Shown piece by piece: positions 33,166-47,104 of a stretch of DNA of 64,000 nucleotides (position 1 is the stretch's first letter; the number at the start of each line of letters is the position of its first letter). Position numbers and translations under genes: made by a program. Location: NCBI RefSeq assembly GCF_021018805.1, contig NC_086254.1, forward strand, positions 24,303,300 through 24,367,299, written 5' to 3'. The stretch comes from Prinia subflava (Eukaryota > Chordata > Aves > Passeriformes > Cisticolidae). Under the pieces are notes generated by a model. It saw only the letters and a program-made list of their open reading frames with translations. It ran no database searches and had not been told where the DNA came from.

Positions 33166-36100
33166 CCTGCCTCAGCAAGGAATGTCACAGCAGCAGCTCG
33201 TTCTGCCAGGGCAATGCAGATTTTCCTCACACCAGGGTGAGCCTCTGAGAGAACCCCAGGTACAAAAAGAGAGTCAGGAGAAGGCAGGATGGGAGGCAGG
33301 GTCTGAGCAGCCCTGGGTGTGCCTGGTGATTTTGAGATGTGGGTGAGGGCCAGGTCTGAGGGTGAATATCTCTGGTGCCAATCAGGAGACAAGAAGTGGG
33401 AAATGAGAGTCTGCAGCTAATTAGGAGAGACTTCATCCTTGCTCCTGTCTGATTTCACAAAGCCTCCACGTTTCTCCTGTCTTCAGCCTTCCAGACCTAA
33501 GAACCTCTTCACAAACACTTGTTTCTCACAGTGAGTCTGAGCTCATTCTTCACTCGGGCAAACCACCAGACCTTGTACTTGCAGCCTTTTATTGCCTCCA
33601 TGTACAGTCAATTATGTGCTACTTGTGAAGAGATTGGCCTTTAGTGATCTTAAAATTGTACAGCGTGTACTTGGAAAGGTCTAAATCCAAATCAAGGACT
33701 CGTAATTTCAGGGTTTGGAATGGTACAGGGACAGTAAATAAATGTCGTCATTCATTTTCAAATTTCTCTGCATGAAAGGAACTGAGGTGGGCTTGGGGTA
33801 TCCAAAACTTTGGGCAAAACAAATCAGAAAGGAGGCAGGGCCAAACATGAGGCATGCAGTAAATTTATCTTTCAGAAAGTAATTAATGCGTTTGCATATC
33901 CAACATGATGTACAAAAATTAAACCAAACACTTCACCACTGTCTCCATGAAGTGACCTGCATTATCCTTGGTGTTTATGTAACAGGCCATCTATTTCTCC
34001 TGAAGGACAACTGCCTCAGGGAAAGCAGGGGCTCTTTAAAAGCACAAATCGAGGGACAATACTGAATTCTGCATTCTCTGTGACCTGCACATTCAGCTCC
34101 AGGGGAAGGGAACAGCAAAAATGGACAGAACGCCCATCAGTGAACACCAAAACACTGCTAAAACAGATCCTTTTTTTTAAAGTTCTGTAAAATCAGTTTT
34201 CCTCTTGGGTTTGTTTAAGAGCAGACAGGTTTGTTTGTTCTGGAGACAGAACAACAGCAGGCAGCACCACCACAAGGGGCTGGGAGATGCAGCTTTGGCT
34301 CCTTGGCTGCCCCTCTGTGCCCCCTGCCAGCTTTGGGCAGCCTCAGCTCTCACCCTTCTCCTCTGCCCCCCTCTGTTGTTACTCAAATGAAACTCAACAG
34401 ATAAATAATTCCCCCATTCCCTAATTACAATTTGGCAGTGCTTCCCTGCTTAATGCTGGAAGAAGTCTAAAAAATAAAAAATCCAAATCAATAATCCGTG
34501 TGCACACTTGGCACAAACCTGTTTATTTTATTCCATAAATAAACTTACAACTGTGTGGCTCCAGTTGCTGGGGTGTCATTCCTATTCCCAAAAAACACAG
34601 ATTTGTGCCCAGGAGGAGCCCGAGCAACTTCCTCTTGGCAAATCCACTTGGGGGAGTCCAAAATAAACATTTAAAATCAACTCAGGTAAATGCAGTCAGC
34701 CAGTAGAACTCCACACAGGATAATTTGTGAAATCAAAGAAGCTCCCTTTGAATAAAATGAAAAGCAGCAGAAAAATGTGCACTGAGAATGTTAAATGAGG
34801 AGTTGTGTGCATTTGTAGAAAAAGGGACAGTTGCATATTTCAGTGGTGAAAAGCTTTCACTAATGAGCAATTGTTCTCTTCTGCTACCTGCATTTAGATT
34901 AAAAAAAACCCAAAACCCAGAGGGGTTTTGTTTTTAACTAAGCAAGAGAAGGTGAAACTGAAATTACATCCAGCTGAGAACAGGTACAAGTGGATTTGTG
35001 GGTGTAATAACAGTGCAGGCATTGTTTCCATCACTGATTCATGGAATTTAGCCTCACTGTGGATGACCTGATACGCAATTTGATAAGTCTATCCTATTGT
35101 TATTGCCCAAAATCCATATATTCCTCTGTTCTTAAGAGAAGTCTCTTTAAAATAGGAACCAGACGTGTCAGAAATTCTGTTACAAAGATAATAACTACTT
35201 AAAGCCCTAAGTTTTAAATCATAAGCCGGAAAAATGGCATTGACATTGGAAACAAGCAAATTATCATAGAACAGGACATTTTTATCAAGAGATAAAAGAA
35301 TGTTGTTTTTCTTTTCCAGACTTTCGGAGTGGGCAGTAATCAGGCACAAAACCTATGAAAATGAAACCAGGCATACACAGAATCAGACAGGGCACACATA
35401 AGTGACCAAATATTCTTCATAAAAACCAATGCACCAAGCAGAAAAAACACGATGTTCTCTGAGTTCCAACCCATCGCTTTCTTTTCTCATCTCATATTGC
35501 TCTGTCTTGGTTTGGATTTGATTTCTGCCTGCTCTGGTTGTTTATTTTGCAGCTTTACCAGGAGCTGACCCATCACTGTGACTTCTCCTTAAAAAGGTTT
35601 TTCTCCTGTATTAAAATACCTCCTTTGCTGGCTGACAGAAAAAGCTACAGCAGCTGCACTTCCCCTGCTCTGCTTGCAGAGGCAAACACAGAAATGAGAC
35701 AAGGGGACATTTGCCTCCACCCTTCTATCCTAGCAAGAAGACTTTAATATTATTTTACCCAAAATAAAAAACCTGCAAAAGAGTCCAGAAAATTTTGCCC
35801 TGGGGCTTTGGTCTCTCTGTTTTGGTATTGTTGATTTGTATTAGATAAGCATCTATTGTACTTGCAAGGGTTAAATGATAAATAAGCCAATAATCCTTTA
35901 AAACTTAAGATACAGACATTTAAAGCACCCCAGACCAAATAACGAATTTCAATAACAAATATCAATTTTTTCTTTTTTGTTCAAACAACGAGAAATATCC
36001 TAACAGGTATCTCAATTCCGTGTGATGGCACAAGCACAGTAAAAATCAATGCTCTCCTTCAAAATGGAACTCATTATTCCTCAGGCAGGGTGGATTTTAC

Positions 36101-37924
36101 AAATCATCTTTTGCCCTCCGTGCAGCTCCTTCCCCGAATCTGAGAGCTGCTGAATTACTGACAGGCTGAATGTAGCAGAAATATTCAAGCCCAGCTCAAT
36201 TACCACGTGCAAAGCAATACCTGGAGAGGTGCTGGGTTTCCCACTGGGCACCTCAGGTTTGCTTTTCGTGAGGAAAACTGGAGAAAGGCTTTGTTTTCTC
36301 ACAGATCACCATGGGATGAAGTGTTACCATGGACAGGAGCATCCCCTGCATCCCTCCCTGCTGGAGGAACAGGATTTCTTCTTCAGCCACCAGAACCTGC
36401 TGCTCAGGAGATTTCATCCTGGGAGGGGAGAGATCACAAAACGTGTAGGGGACCCCACGCCTTTATCAGAGTCAAATAATGAAACCAGAAATGTTGGCAG
36501 GGAGGATATTTAGCCCAGGGAACATTTTCAGGAGAAGCTCAGGGGACAGAATTCCCTGGGAGAGCTGAACTATGTTTTGTGGTTTGTTTTCTTAAATGCT
36601 GTCGCTTTGGAAGATCTCCTTAATGAAAAATTATTCAGCTATTCTGAACGAGTGCTTTCCTTTTAATGTGATAATTACTACCAATTTGTTGTCTAACTGC
36701 TGATCAGAAAAGGCAAATAACTTCTGAGGCATATGCACAAATATTGCTTTTGGAAAATTAAATCAATGCTGGGCTGCCCCCTTCCTTGCTTTACTGGGAA
36801 TGAGCAGGACTTGCAACACAAGGTTTAATATTAATTTTTCTGAAGAGATAAATACATCAGGACAGCCCTGTAAATGGTGAGCAAGAGCCCTGCATGATGA
36901 AAATCACCACATCAAAGAACCTGCAGCAATCTGATATTCTAAATAAAGGCAAAGATGGAATTAACTGAGAATACAGCTCCCACATGGAAGCAGCAATGAA
37001 TACGAGGTCATTAAGCCATCTGCATAATCAGTGAGTGTGTGTTAAAAGCAAGAAGTAATTTCTGTAAGGGAGAAAAGTCTGGGAAAAAGCCTTTTCTGAT
37101 TGAAAAGTCATAATTGTTCCCAAAAAATTAGCATGTTAGTGCTGTCATAAATAGTTTTCAGACATCATTTTGTGTTCTTTGTGAGTCCAGCAGTGCCTGG
37201 TGCAGTGTGCAGGAGGCTGGGTAATCACAGCCACTTTTGGCTGGACATTCACAGGGTCTGAGCAGCCAAAATGGGCATTTTCACATCCTGCAATTGGCAG
37301 CTCACAGTAAAAAACAGCAGCTTGTTAAGAACTTCCAGTCATCATGAGGTATGGATGTATTTATACATATTTATATTTTTTTATATATATGCATTTACAC
37401 CTCTATATGTACAAGCCACGTTTCATTCTCCTTACAAAGCCACTCCTGGAATCAGTGGCTGACAATTCATGGAAAATCTGGAATTATCTGGGTCTTGCAG
37501 TCACATTTGTTCCTTCGCACATATGAAAGTTTTGTTCATGTTGTTTCAATGAGAATTTAACCACCCTCAGTTCTGCTGCCTGTCTTAAACCCGGGTAGTT
37601 TCAATTAAAATGTGGAAAACAAACGAGATCCACATATTTACAACGGTCATTTGAAAACAAACTGGCACAAGGCAATTTATAATTTACTTAGAGAGATGAA
37701 CAAATGGTTCTCCTCTAGATATTCTATCAACTTCATCCAACCTTATGATTTTCACCTTATTTTGTGGAACTACAAAACACAGCTGGAGAAATTGGATGGA
37801 GAAAGTAGAAAATGAAGGTGACTCCTTTTTAAAATTTATTTTTCTCCCTTTTCATTTCTCTGTGTATTTAAAGAGATGCTGGGGCCAAATTTCAGGCTAG
37901 GAAAACTGGGATAAAGCTAAAAGA
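33166..37924. other. Intergenic, no gene supported
   Basis: AT-rich sequence without a recognised exon or repeat; a TA-rich patch lies at 37360-37410. Parts could be conserved non-coding sequence, which only alignment can show. Confidence 0.3.
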
Positions 37925-37927
37925 ATT

Positions 37928-38305
37928 GGGATTGTTCAGCCTGGAGAGGAAAAGATTTGGGGTGACCTCAGTGTGGTCTCCCAGTGCCTGAAGGAGCTGC
38001 AGGAAAGATGAACAGAGAGGATTTCCAAGGGATGGAGGGACAGGACACAGGGAATGGTTTCCAGTGCCAGAGAGGAGGTTCAGGTGGGATTTTGGGTGGA
38101 ATTCCTGCTGTGAGGAATTCCTGGAATTCCTGTGAGGGTGGGGAGGGGCTGGCACAGATTCCCAGAGCAGCTGTGGCTGCCCCCATCCCTGGCAGTGCCC
38201 AAGGCCAGGGCTGGGAGCAGCCTGGGACAGGGGAAGCTGTCCCTGCCCATGGCATGGAATGAGAGCAGCTTTAAACTCCTTCCAACCCAAAGAATTCTGT
38301 GATTT
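37928..38305 (+). mobile_element. CR1 LINE, longer 3'-end fragment
   Basis: Carries more 5' sequence than the other copies: ttgttcagcctggagaggaa, gtgcctgaaggagctgcagg, gatttccaagggatggaggg, then the common tail ending cccaaagaattctgtgattt. The middle has a local duplication of gaattcctg. Confidence 0.9.
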
Positions 38306-38715
38306 AGTGCCATTTCTTCAGAGAATGGGAACATTGAGTTCTGGAAGAGGAAAAGATCTTGACCGTAAGCACCACAAGCTGTGAGGAGCCGAGCACCCCT
38401 GGTGCAAACCCAGCCAAAGTCTGACTCCAGATCCATCCCAGCAGGGCAGCACTCCTGCACATTTCCCTACAAGATCCTCTTCTGGAATAACAAATAAGTG
38501 AGAAGCCCCTTGAAGAGCTCAGCACAGCTCCCCAGCAGAGCCCCAAACCCACAGAAAATTAAACAAAGCAAATTTTGGCAGCCAGAGGCTGCTGTGGTCT
38601 GGGGAGCTCTCTCCACCTGCAGAGGGTCTGCACATCCTGCCCCAAATACCCCAAATACCAGTGAGGATGTCTGCAGGTGGGCACAGCGGGCAGGTGGGCA
38701 CTGCCCTGCCAGCCC

Positions 38716-38926
38716 AGGAGGAGGAGGAGGAGGAGGAGGAGAAGGAGAAGGAGAAGGAGAAGGAGAAGGAGAAGGAGAAGGAGAAGGAGAAGGAGAAGGA
38801 GAAGGAGAAGGAGAAGGAGAAGGAGAAGGAGAAGGAGAAGGAGAAGGAGAAGGAGAAGGAGAAGGAGAAGGAGAAGGAGAAGGAGAAGGAGAAGGAGAAG
38901 GAGAAGGAGAAGGAGAAGGAGAAGGA
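38716..38926. repeat. GAGGAG/GAGAAG hexamer array
   Basis: Starts as GAG trinucleotides (38716-38738), then a near-perfect GAGAAG hexamer for about 185 bp. It runs directly into a GACCAG-type hexamer array. Poly-Leu, EKEKEK and poly-Arg frames are artefacts. Confidence 0.97.
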
Positions 38927-38929
38927 ATT

Positions 38930-39073
38930 GGACCAAGACCAGGAGCAGGACCAAGACCAGGACCAGGACCAGGACCAGGACTAGGACCAGGACCAGGAGC
39001 TGCACTAGGAGCAGGAGCTGAACCAGGACCAGGACCAGGACCAGGACCAGGACCAGGACCAGGACCAGGAGCA
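38930..39073. repeat. GACCAG hexamer array
   Basis: A degenerate GACCAG repeat with caggagca and ctaggagc variants, immediately after the GAGAAG array. The two units share length and the pattern GA(G/C)(A/C)AG, so one may have arisen from the other by mutation and spread. Confidence 0.95.
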
Positions 39074-41136
39074 GGCACTCCACAAAAGCCCTGTGCTGCA
39101 GGAGGGCCTGGCTCCAAACAGATCTAATCAGCAGTTCTGCCTTCTCCACCCGGCCACAAGTGTTTATGGCCACAAGCAATGTGCCCGTGCTTCCCTGAGC
39201 TCATGCTGATCAACTCTGGAAGGAAATCAGCATTAGCAAGCAGAACAACAAATAATTGCCACAGACGAGTACTGCAAAACAGCCAATTTGGCTGTGATTC
39301 AAATGAAAAATTACTATTACTCGGCCTTCATTTGCTATCTGCTGTATCAGGAGCTGTTATTAATCATATTCCCAGTTCAGACTCCAGGAATAATACAGTC
39401 TAATACCCAGCAGGAAATGATACATCGACATAATCACCAGAGTGTACATATTTTGGCTGAATAATTGCTTTCTTTCAAGGGGGGAAGATTATGGCCCACC
39501 ACAAATCTTGCTTTGACAAAAAACTTCCTTTGAAACAGACACCACTGTGGGAAGAGTCACTCAAGTGGAAAAATATAAGCATTGGATGGAACAGTGCCTA
39601 TTAAATGGCAATTAGAGAAATTCCTTTGTAAAAGCTAAAGCCAGACCAAACCACAAACCCAAGACAAATTACAAATCAATTACCTCTTACTGTCAAGCAC
39701 ATGATAATTAAAGCTTTCTTGATGCCACACTGTGAGAGGCTGGCAGGGGTGTTCTAGTCTGGGAAATGCTGCAAGCTCTGACTTGTTACACTGGCCCACT
39801 TTAGTAACAAAACACTTGAGAGTGTCCAAAAACTGCTCCCAAAATCTGCCAGAGGGCTCAGTGTGCTGCTGGAAGCCTCAGTGGGAGAAGAAACACTGAG
39901 CAGTGGGACTGGAGCAGCTACAAGCCACAACAGCCATACAAGTGGCCCTTTTCCCTACGGTCTGGCTGCCAAAATGCAAATATTTACAGCTCCAAATTCT
40001 CCATTCACATTCTCCAGATAAAATGGAGCTGCCAGCAGCTGATGGATATTAAGGAAGTGTCCACGGAGAATGAATAAGAGGAGAGACATTTCCAAAGCAT
40101 CAGCATCTCTTATATCATCAGTGATTCTTTGCATGCTGCTTTCATTGTCCTGGATGATGCCAATTGTGGCTTCCCTCAGGACACAGATTTGTGCCCTGCC
40201 TGTCCCCTGGCTGCTCTCGTTTGTGACACGCTGCCACAATTCCAGATCCGTGCCGCTCCTTCTCCTGTTCCTGTTAGAAAATGGGAGATTTTGGGGCAGT
40301 GGATGATTGTCCTCTCTCTGGGGGCTCCTGCCAAGCCACAAACCCCAGCTGGGAGGTTTTTCTCACAGTGGTGTTTTTGAACAAAGGGGAGAGGTCATCC
40401 CAGCTCACTCTGATTTTCTCTGGCTGTGCCAGCCCGATAACATTGTCACCTCAGCCATGCTGCCACTTAAAAGTTTGCCATAAAGCATTGGAAAGGGATT
40501 TTGTTTTTTTCTCCTCCACATAATAAAAGGAAGAAGACTGGAATGATCTTGCTATTTCTGTAATCGAAAGCAAGCTTTATACACTTTTTTAGCAAATGTC
40601 ATTACACGTTTCAAAATGAACAACACAGGATTTTGTGATTCCTGCTGCAAGCACTTTGTCTGAGGACAGTAAATAAGGTGAAGGAGGAAGGCTTGTGCCA
40701 CACATGGTGAATATTTCATGCTGAATTCATCCAAGAGACCCCTTTTCCTCAGTGCCTTGTTCCAGCTGCAGTTTTCCATACAGGTTTGAGGTGACTCACA
40801 TCAAGAGGAGCTGCAGGAGGATCCCTGCTGGTAGAGCCAGTGAAAAGCCCAAAGCAAGAGGCTCCTCCAGCCCCTTCAGAGATGAAGGATGAACCCTTTT
40901 CATCCTTTTTCCTGCCCCTTCCCAAGGCCTTAGGTTGTCTCTGATGTTTAGAGGTGGACTTGGCATGTCGGGTTTACAGACACACTCAAAGCACCCTCAC
41001 CATCACTGATCCAACCTCAGTAATTCCATGGCTCTGCCAGCTGTTCCAGCAGCTCACTGCCCCTTTGGGAAACTGTCCCAACCCAGCCCTCATCCTTCCC
41101 CATGGCCTGCAGATGGACTTTATTCTATTTTCCAGT
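39074..41136. other. Intergenic, no gene supported
   Basis: No exon or repeat recognised. The 128-codon minus frame at 39955-40341 has no homology that I recognise and no splice or promoter support. Confidence 0.3.
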
Positions 41137-41440
41137 ACATAAAGGGGCTTCAGGAGAGCTGGAGAGGGGCTTTCATCAGGACAAGGGGAAAGGCTTCAAG
41201 CTGACAGAGGGCAGACTGGGATTAATTACAAGGAAAAAATTCTTTATTTACTCAGAGGGTGGGCAGGCCCTGGCACAGGTGCCCAGAGCAGCTGTGGCTG
41301 TCCCTGGATCCCTGGCAGTGCCCCAGGCCAGGCTGGACAGGGTTTGGATCACCCTGGGACAGTGGGAGATGTCCCTGCCCCTGCAGGGATGGAGATTTCT
41401 TTAAGCTCCCTCTCAAAGTGAACCATTCTGTGAATGGAAA
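41137..41440 (+). mobile_element. CR1 LINE, 3'-end fragment
   Basis: Plus-oriented CR1: aaaggggcttcaggagagct, ttcatcaggacaaggggaaa, ggcacaggtgcccagagcag and the tail near accattctgtgaat. Confidence 0.9.
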
Positions 41441-44400
41441 TGTTCCAGACAACAACATTTTCTGTTTCCTGTGCTGGTGACGTGGATGTTGTGGCACACT
41501 GCACTCCAAGCTCTTGCAGCAACCATTTAATGCTTTCATTTTTTTCATTATATGCAATTTGGGACTTCTGGACAAGGAAGTGGGGAGTGCATGGACAACC
41601 ACAACAGCTAAAAGCTTTCAATTAGCTCAGTGCGTAGTTCAGTGCAATTAACATCAGAATGAGTTCGGATTTATAGTTTTTTAAGCCTGCTTCTGAAACA
41701 GCTGCAGTGCTTAACTTTTAAAATCATTTCAGCATCAAAACAATCTCAAAACTCCTGCTGCAATGAGGGAACTGAAGTAGGTTTCTGTCCACTAAAATTA
41801 GTGCAATTATAGCTGCCTTAATGATGTCCCAAGCAGAGTGGAGAGAACGTGGGTATTTTATTTTCTGTTCAAGAACAAGTTAGAGACCATTTCTCCCTCT
41901 AAAAGCCTCCGGGAATCAGGAAGCTTTATGAGAGAAGTAAAGGAACAAAATGGAAACTTGTTCAATCTCAGACCCACCATCCTGTGCCACACACAGAGAT
42001 AAAAGTCTTAAAAAGAAAAGAAGTTAGTCCGTGCCAAGGTGGGAGATGTGTCCACATCTCTGGGCACACTGAGCTCTCCTCGAGGATGGCTCCACACTCC
42101 GGGTGCTGGACACTGCTGGCAGGGCAGCAGAGTTATTTGTACAAAAACCTGGGGGAAATCAGGTCCCTAAAGCAGAACTGGAGATTCTCCTGCAGGAGCC
42201 CTGCAGCTCCTAGGCTGCAGGACATGACCACACCAAGCTTTTTCTCTCACTGAGAGTGACCAGTCCTGCTTCGAGCAACAAAAATTATCAGCAAAGCCTC
42301 TAAAAGCACTGCTACACATAGTTCAAACATTTTGCATTATTGACAAGGAAAATAATCGATTTCATTCGATGTCACTGCCCAGTTAGAAAGAGGAAGCAAT
42401 GCAGAAAGCCACTGAGAGCTCTTGTTCATCATCAAAGGACTTGTAAAATATTTGCCATTATTCAGGAAACGGCCCGTGAATGTGTCAGGTGCCTCCTTCA
42501 GGACAGACAGCATCAGCCCCGGCAAATGACACAGGAATGGAAACCAAAGATCCCTGGAAAAGGATTTTTCCAGAGCTGGTAAGGGGCTGCTGGAAAAAGG
42601 CAGCTGATCAGGGTGACTTAGCAAGTTCAAATCTGCTGCTTCAATCCATTTATTGCTCTGCTTGGATGCAAAGCTGAACTGATTTACATTGATTCGTAAT
42701 AACTTGCCCAAACTCACTCCAAAAATCAGTATGATGGCCTAAATATCCTTATGGATGGAGAATGTCCCGTTCTCTTCCCCCTCCCAGTTTCCAGTAACTC
42801 TGTCCTGGGAAGAACAGAGTTTGTTGTTTGAATTTTAGTGGGAGGCTTCTCAGACCGGGGCATCTGTGCAGATTTCAGAGGTTTCTGAATGAAATGGATC
42901 AGGAGATAAAGGAGAATGAACAAACTCATCAGCATAATCAAAATAAGAATTTAGTCACATTACAGTTCAGACAGAAACAACGCCCCAAATGGCAGCCAGG
43001 ATTTAATTAGCCCTGCTTTCAAGCAGTATTAATGAACCTAACAATCTGGTTACCATAACTGCTTAGTAATTGATGTATGCAAATGTAATGTTTCTATTTC
43101 CATTAACAAAGTTTGAGAGGAAATGACAAAATATGTTCGAATTAGTGCCCGACAAGGTGAAAGGCAGAGCTCTGACTGCTGTTTTGGCAGCCTCAGTCCC
43201 AGACACTGATTCATCAACCCAGGAACAGCTCAGGACCTGGCCTGACCTGGAACTGGAGGGGGTTTGACCCTCATTTCCACCGAGTGGAGCCTGAACTGCC
43301 TGTTAATGGTTAAAGACTCTGCTGAATCCTCACCAGGGTCAGGATTTCACATCCAACACCCATTGCTGGTTGGAATTAAATGCACAGGATCTGATGTTTA
43401 CAAAGGGGGCTCTGAAAAAGCAATAAAAGCAATCCTGTGTGTTTTTGAACAGCAGGGTTGAACAGGGGAGAAATAAATTCATCAGACCACAAATGAATTT
43501 GCCAAGCAGATAAAATAAACTTCACTGTCTGATCATCACATAAGATTCATCACGATGGAAAAAAATAAAAAGCCAAACCCAAAAATAATTAAGCCAATGT
43601 GCATATCAGATTCTGAATTGAGCAATTTTGCTGCACTGAGCCTAGAATTTAAATGATCTTGTCTGTGGATGGCTAAAGGTTACTGCTCCCACAGTTCAAA
43701 TGGAAAAATGTGTTCATCAAAAATATATCTATTAGCTTCACAATAGTAAGCACTCTGTGCATACAAAGAAGTTTCTTTGGACTAGGTAATGCTGAAGGCT
43801 TACCCAGAAATGAGAGAGCTGCCAATTTGCAGAAACAATTACTCAATTTGCCAGCAAACATATTTTCCTTCCGAGCTCTGGAAGGAGAGGCCTGGCTGTA
43901 CTCACACACTAATGCCCATGTTTGCAGCTCTATACACTTCAGTATTTTTAATTTTCTGGTAACTTGTCTTGATATAATTGTAGACATTTCTATTAAATAT
44001 TTTATAGAGCAGCCCATTGTAAATCAATCTCTGACATAATGTACCATAGATCTTTTTCTGCAGCTCAAAAGCATTTCAATAAAGCCCTAAAAGCCCTGGC
44101 AATGACAACATGCTGTGTTGTGCATCACCATGGCAATGCTTCAGAAAATAGCTTTGATTTGGGGTAGGAAAGATCAAACATTAGATTAGATTGAAAGTAC
44201 AAAGTTCATCTCGATACAGCCTGGAACTCTCATGGCCTGACTGTCGTGTTCTCAGCTGCTGAGGTTGGAGGCAAGACAGAGACAAGAGGAATCAAAATCA
44301 AAATCAGGGGGATTCAACGAGACACAGGCAGAAAGGCTCAGAGTAGGGTTCAGGTCCAGATTCCCAGAGCTGGAAATCCAAAGCTCGAGTCAACCAATGT

Positions 44401-46385
44401 CAAAAGCCAAGATTTCAAAAGAATTAGTGAGAATTCAAAAGAAGAAGTTGTTCTGGATAATCTTGGGCTTCATGTATCACTGAACCTTTCACTTCATCCT
44501 TCAATGATGCAGCAGGACTGCTCTGAGGTGTGGGATGGAGCTTTTGCCTTGGCTGGGAGAGAGAATAATGTGGGACATTTCAAACCTTTGCTGCTCATTT
44601 GTCACCCCTCAGAGCCTCTCTGGGAGCCCCTGGCTGTCACAAACAGCCCTGGCAGAGCCTGGATGTGATTTTTGGTCCCCTCAGGGCAGATTCCAGCCCC
44701 AGCTCCTCTGCAATTCACCCCTCCAAACTCCCAAACCCACACAGAGCTCCCCCAGGCTGGCACGGGCAATCTCAGCCCTAGAAAAGCATAACAGCAAGAA
44801 AGGAACTTTCTTTAGCAGAGAAGGTTGGTTGAGAAATTTTTGTGTTTTGTTGTGGGCTGTTTGTTTGTGTTTTTGCTTTTTAAACCACAGATACTTTTTT
44901 AAAGTACCAAAAAAAAAAAAAAAAGTCCCTGTTTGTGGGGTCAAGGTGGGTGGAAGAAACCCACAGATTATTTCTTTCTTCTTTCCTCCTCCTCTCTTAG
45001 GGTCTCTTCACAACCTGAATCAAAGGAACAGCCGTGGTTTCAAGTCGAGTGAAATTCCTTCCTGCCCTCTGCCACGGAATATTGTCTCTCCATGGGAAGG
45101 ATCCCTCTTCAAAACCTCCTCTCACTCTGGCCTGCACATCCAGGGCACTCAGTCCCAGCACCCAGAGGCTGCTGCTCTGTGCAGACAAAAAGGGAATTGA
45201 GGGCTCCATGGCAGGAATTTCTCTTTAGTCACACAAAGGATTTTTAAGGACTCTTCCAGAACTGGAAACTTGCAGAGGTCAGTTCTGTCACCCCAGGGTG
45301 ACACCACAGGAGCACAGAAAAGAGAAGAAGGGAACAAAAAATGGATGTGGGGGAGGCAGGGAGTTATCACTGGGCAGTTCAGTCCCAGCTCTGTGTGTGA
45401 TACGGCTGCTGAAATTAAAAAATGGCAAAAAAACACGGCAAGGGGGAAAAATCTTGTTTGTGTTACTTTGGGAGCTGGGGTGGCCACCCTGGAGAGCTCT
45501 GCAAGGTTTCATCAGTGCCAGATGAAAACCAAACACAACACACAAAGAAAAGGATGACCCCTGAGTGATACGGGGGAGAATTCATCAGTAACACTTAACT
45601 CCACACTGAGGGTGACTCAGAGCCAGGATGTATAAAAGAGAGATGTCAACTCCTGGAAAATCAAAACAAAATTCAAAATATTCACTGGTCCTTTCAAAAG
45701 GTTAGCTCAGCCATGTACTCTTTCATGAATACAAAAGTAACTAAAATTCCAAGTATTCCACTGGACAGTAAAGTCGTGTTTGAGAGCACTTTCCAGGCTC
45801 TGTTCTCATCCAGGTACAAAGAATAAGACATGGTAATGTCAGCTTTGTGAAACCAAGAGATGATTTATTTACTTCTTAACACTCTGCAGACTATGACTTC
45901 TTCACAGAAAAGCCAGGATTTAATTCAAGGATTTAATTCTTTGCTGTCAACAGAGCTGCAGGATCGGGCGCTCAACCCGCTCCTCCCTCGGGGTATTTCA
46001 GATGCACGGAATATCCAAGTGTGAGCCTCTTCTTTGCCTTCCTCGGCATCCCAGAATGCCAGAAAGCCCATCTAAAGCCACGGGAAATCAGATTTCCTTC
46101 AGCTTTGCTTCCCCTGAGCAGTCCACAGCAGCAGCAGAGGTTTTTAATTTCGAAAGCGCTCCGTTACCTTCAAATTCTTCTCTCATTTCTATGGGCAGCT
46201 CACTGTTAAAGGAGATGAGGTTTTCGGCCTCAGCTCCGTGAATTTGAATCACTTCAGCTAAATTCAGATTGCCTGATAACGGATGGATCACCTCTAGGCC
46301 ATCAGCACGGGGAATTTAAAGGAATGGGATGTTTTTCTCCTTCACCTTCTGGGCCGGGTGGTACCAGGAGTGTGAGCTCAGGAGA
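41441..46385. other. Intergenic, no gene supported
   Basis: Largely AT-rich and free of CR1. A 15-16-base A run lies near 44910. No exon recognised on either strand. Confidence 0.3.
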
Positions 46386-46459
46386 TGAACCCGGAGTGCC
46401 TGGAGGAGCAGCCAGGCTGCCCAGGCTCAGCCACTGCCACATCATTAATGGAATAAATG

Positions 46460-46979
46460 CCAATCACTCGCTTTGTGATTTTTGGAAATTTAATAAAAAT
46501 AAAAAATGGTTATATAAAAGAATTAGTAATACACATACAATAATAAAAGTTAAACAATTTAGAGTAGGACAATTTATGAGACAATAAGAGCAAAGAAGGT
46601 AGCCCGGGACTACTGCCTCCCCTCCCTTCCAGACAAAGGCTAGGAAGGAGAAGGGCCCAGAACAAAGAGAATTTTTCCTTTTTAAGCCTTCGGTTTATGA
46701 CTATTCATATCTTATGTAAAACAAGTAATTTTCAGCCATTTCTTGTCACAAAAGCTTTCTGTTAATTAAAAAAACACATGAGAGTATACGTCCTTGAGAA
46801 AGTTGGGTTCTGTGGATAAGAGGCCATAAATTCTTCTTCACTAGAAGGTTTAGGGGCCCCTGTGAATTTTATCTCTGTGCTGAGGAATTTTTATTCTTGA
46901 GCAAAAAAAATATCACACACATACACAGCTTCTATTGTACTACAACTTATTGTTAATTACAAAACTACATTCACTACAT
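46460..46979 (-). mobile_element. Possible retroviral LTR, boundaries uncertain
   Basis: On the minus strand the block starts tgtagtgaatgtagttttgt and passes a cttaaaaaggaaaaattctc segment (TATA-like position). It then has ggcagtagtcccgggctacc and an AT-rich end with ttttattaaatttcc before aagcgagtgattggc. The overall order (TGT start, CCCGGG in the middle, AT-rich end) is LTR-like. I found no matching target duplication and no internal retroviral coding sequence. Confidence 0.3.
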
Positions 46980-47074
46980 TATTCAAATGTTAATACAGCA
47001 TAACTTTTCTACCTAGCATATTACATATAGTAAATATCTGCGTAGAGCCACACAATATGACTTTTTTACAATTA

Positions 47075-47104
47075 ATTAGTCCTAAATTAATTAGTCCTAA
47101 ATTA
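47075..47104. repeat. 15-bp tandem duplication
   Basis: attaattagtcctaa occurs twice in direct succession. Minor. Confidence 0.7.

Noticed and set aside
38467..39179. Poly-Leu, poly-Arg, GEGEGE and SPSPSP frames
   Set aside because: Artefacts of the GAGAAG and GACCAG arrays.
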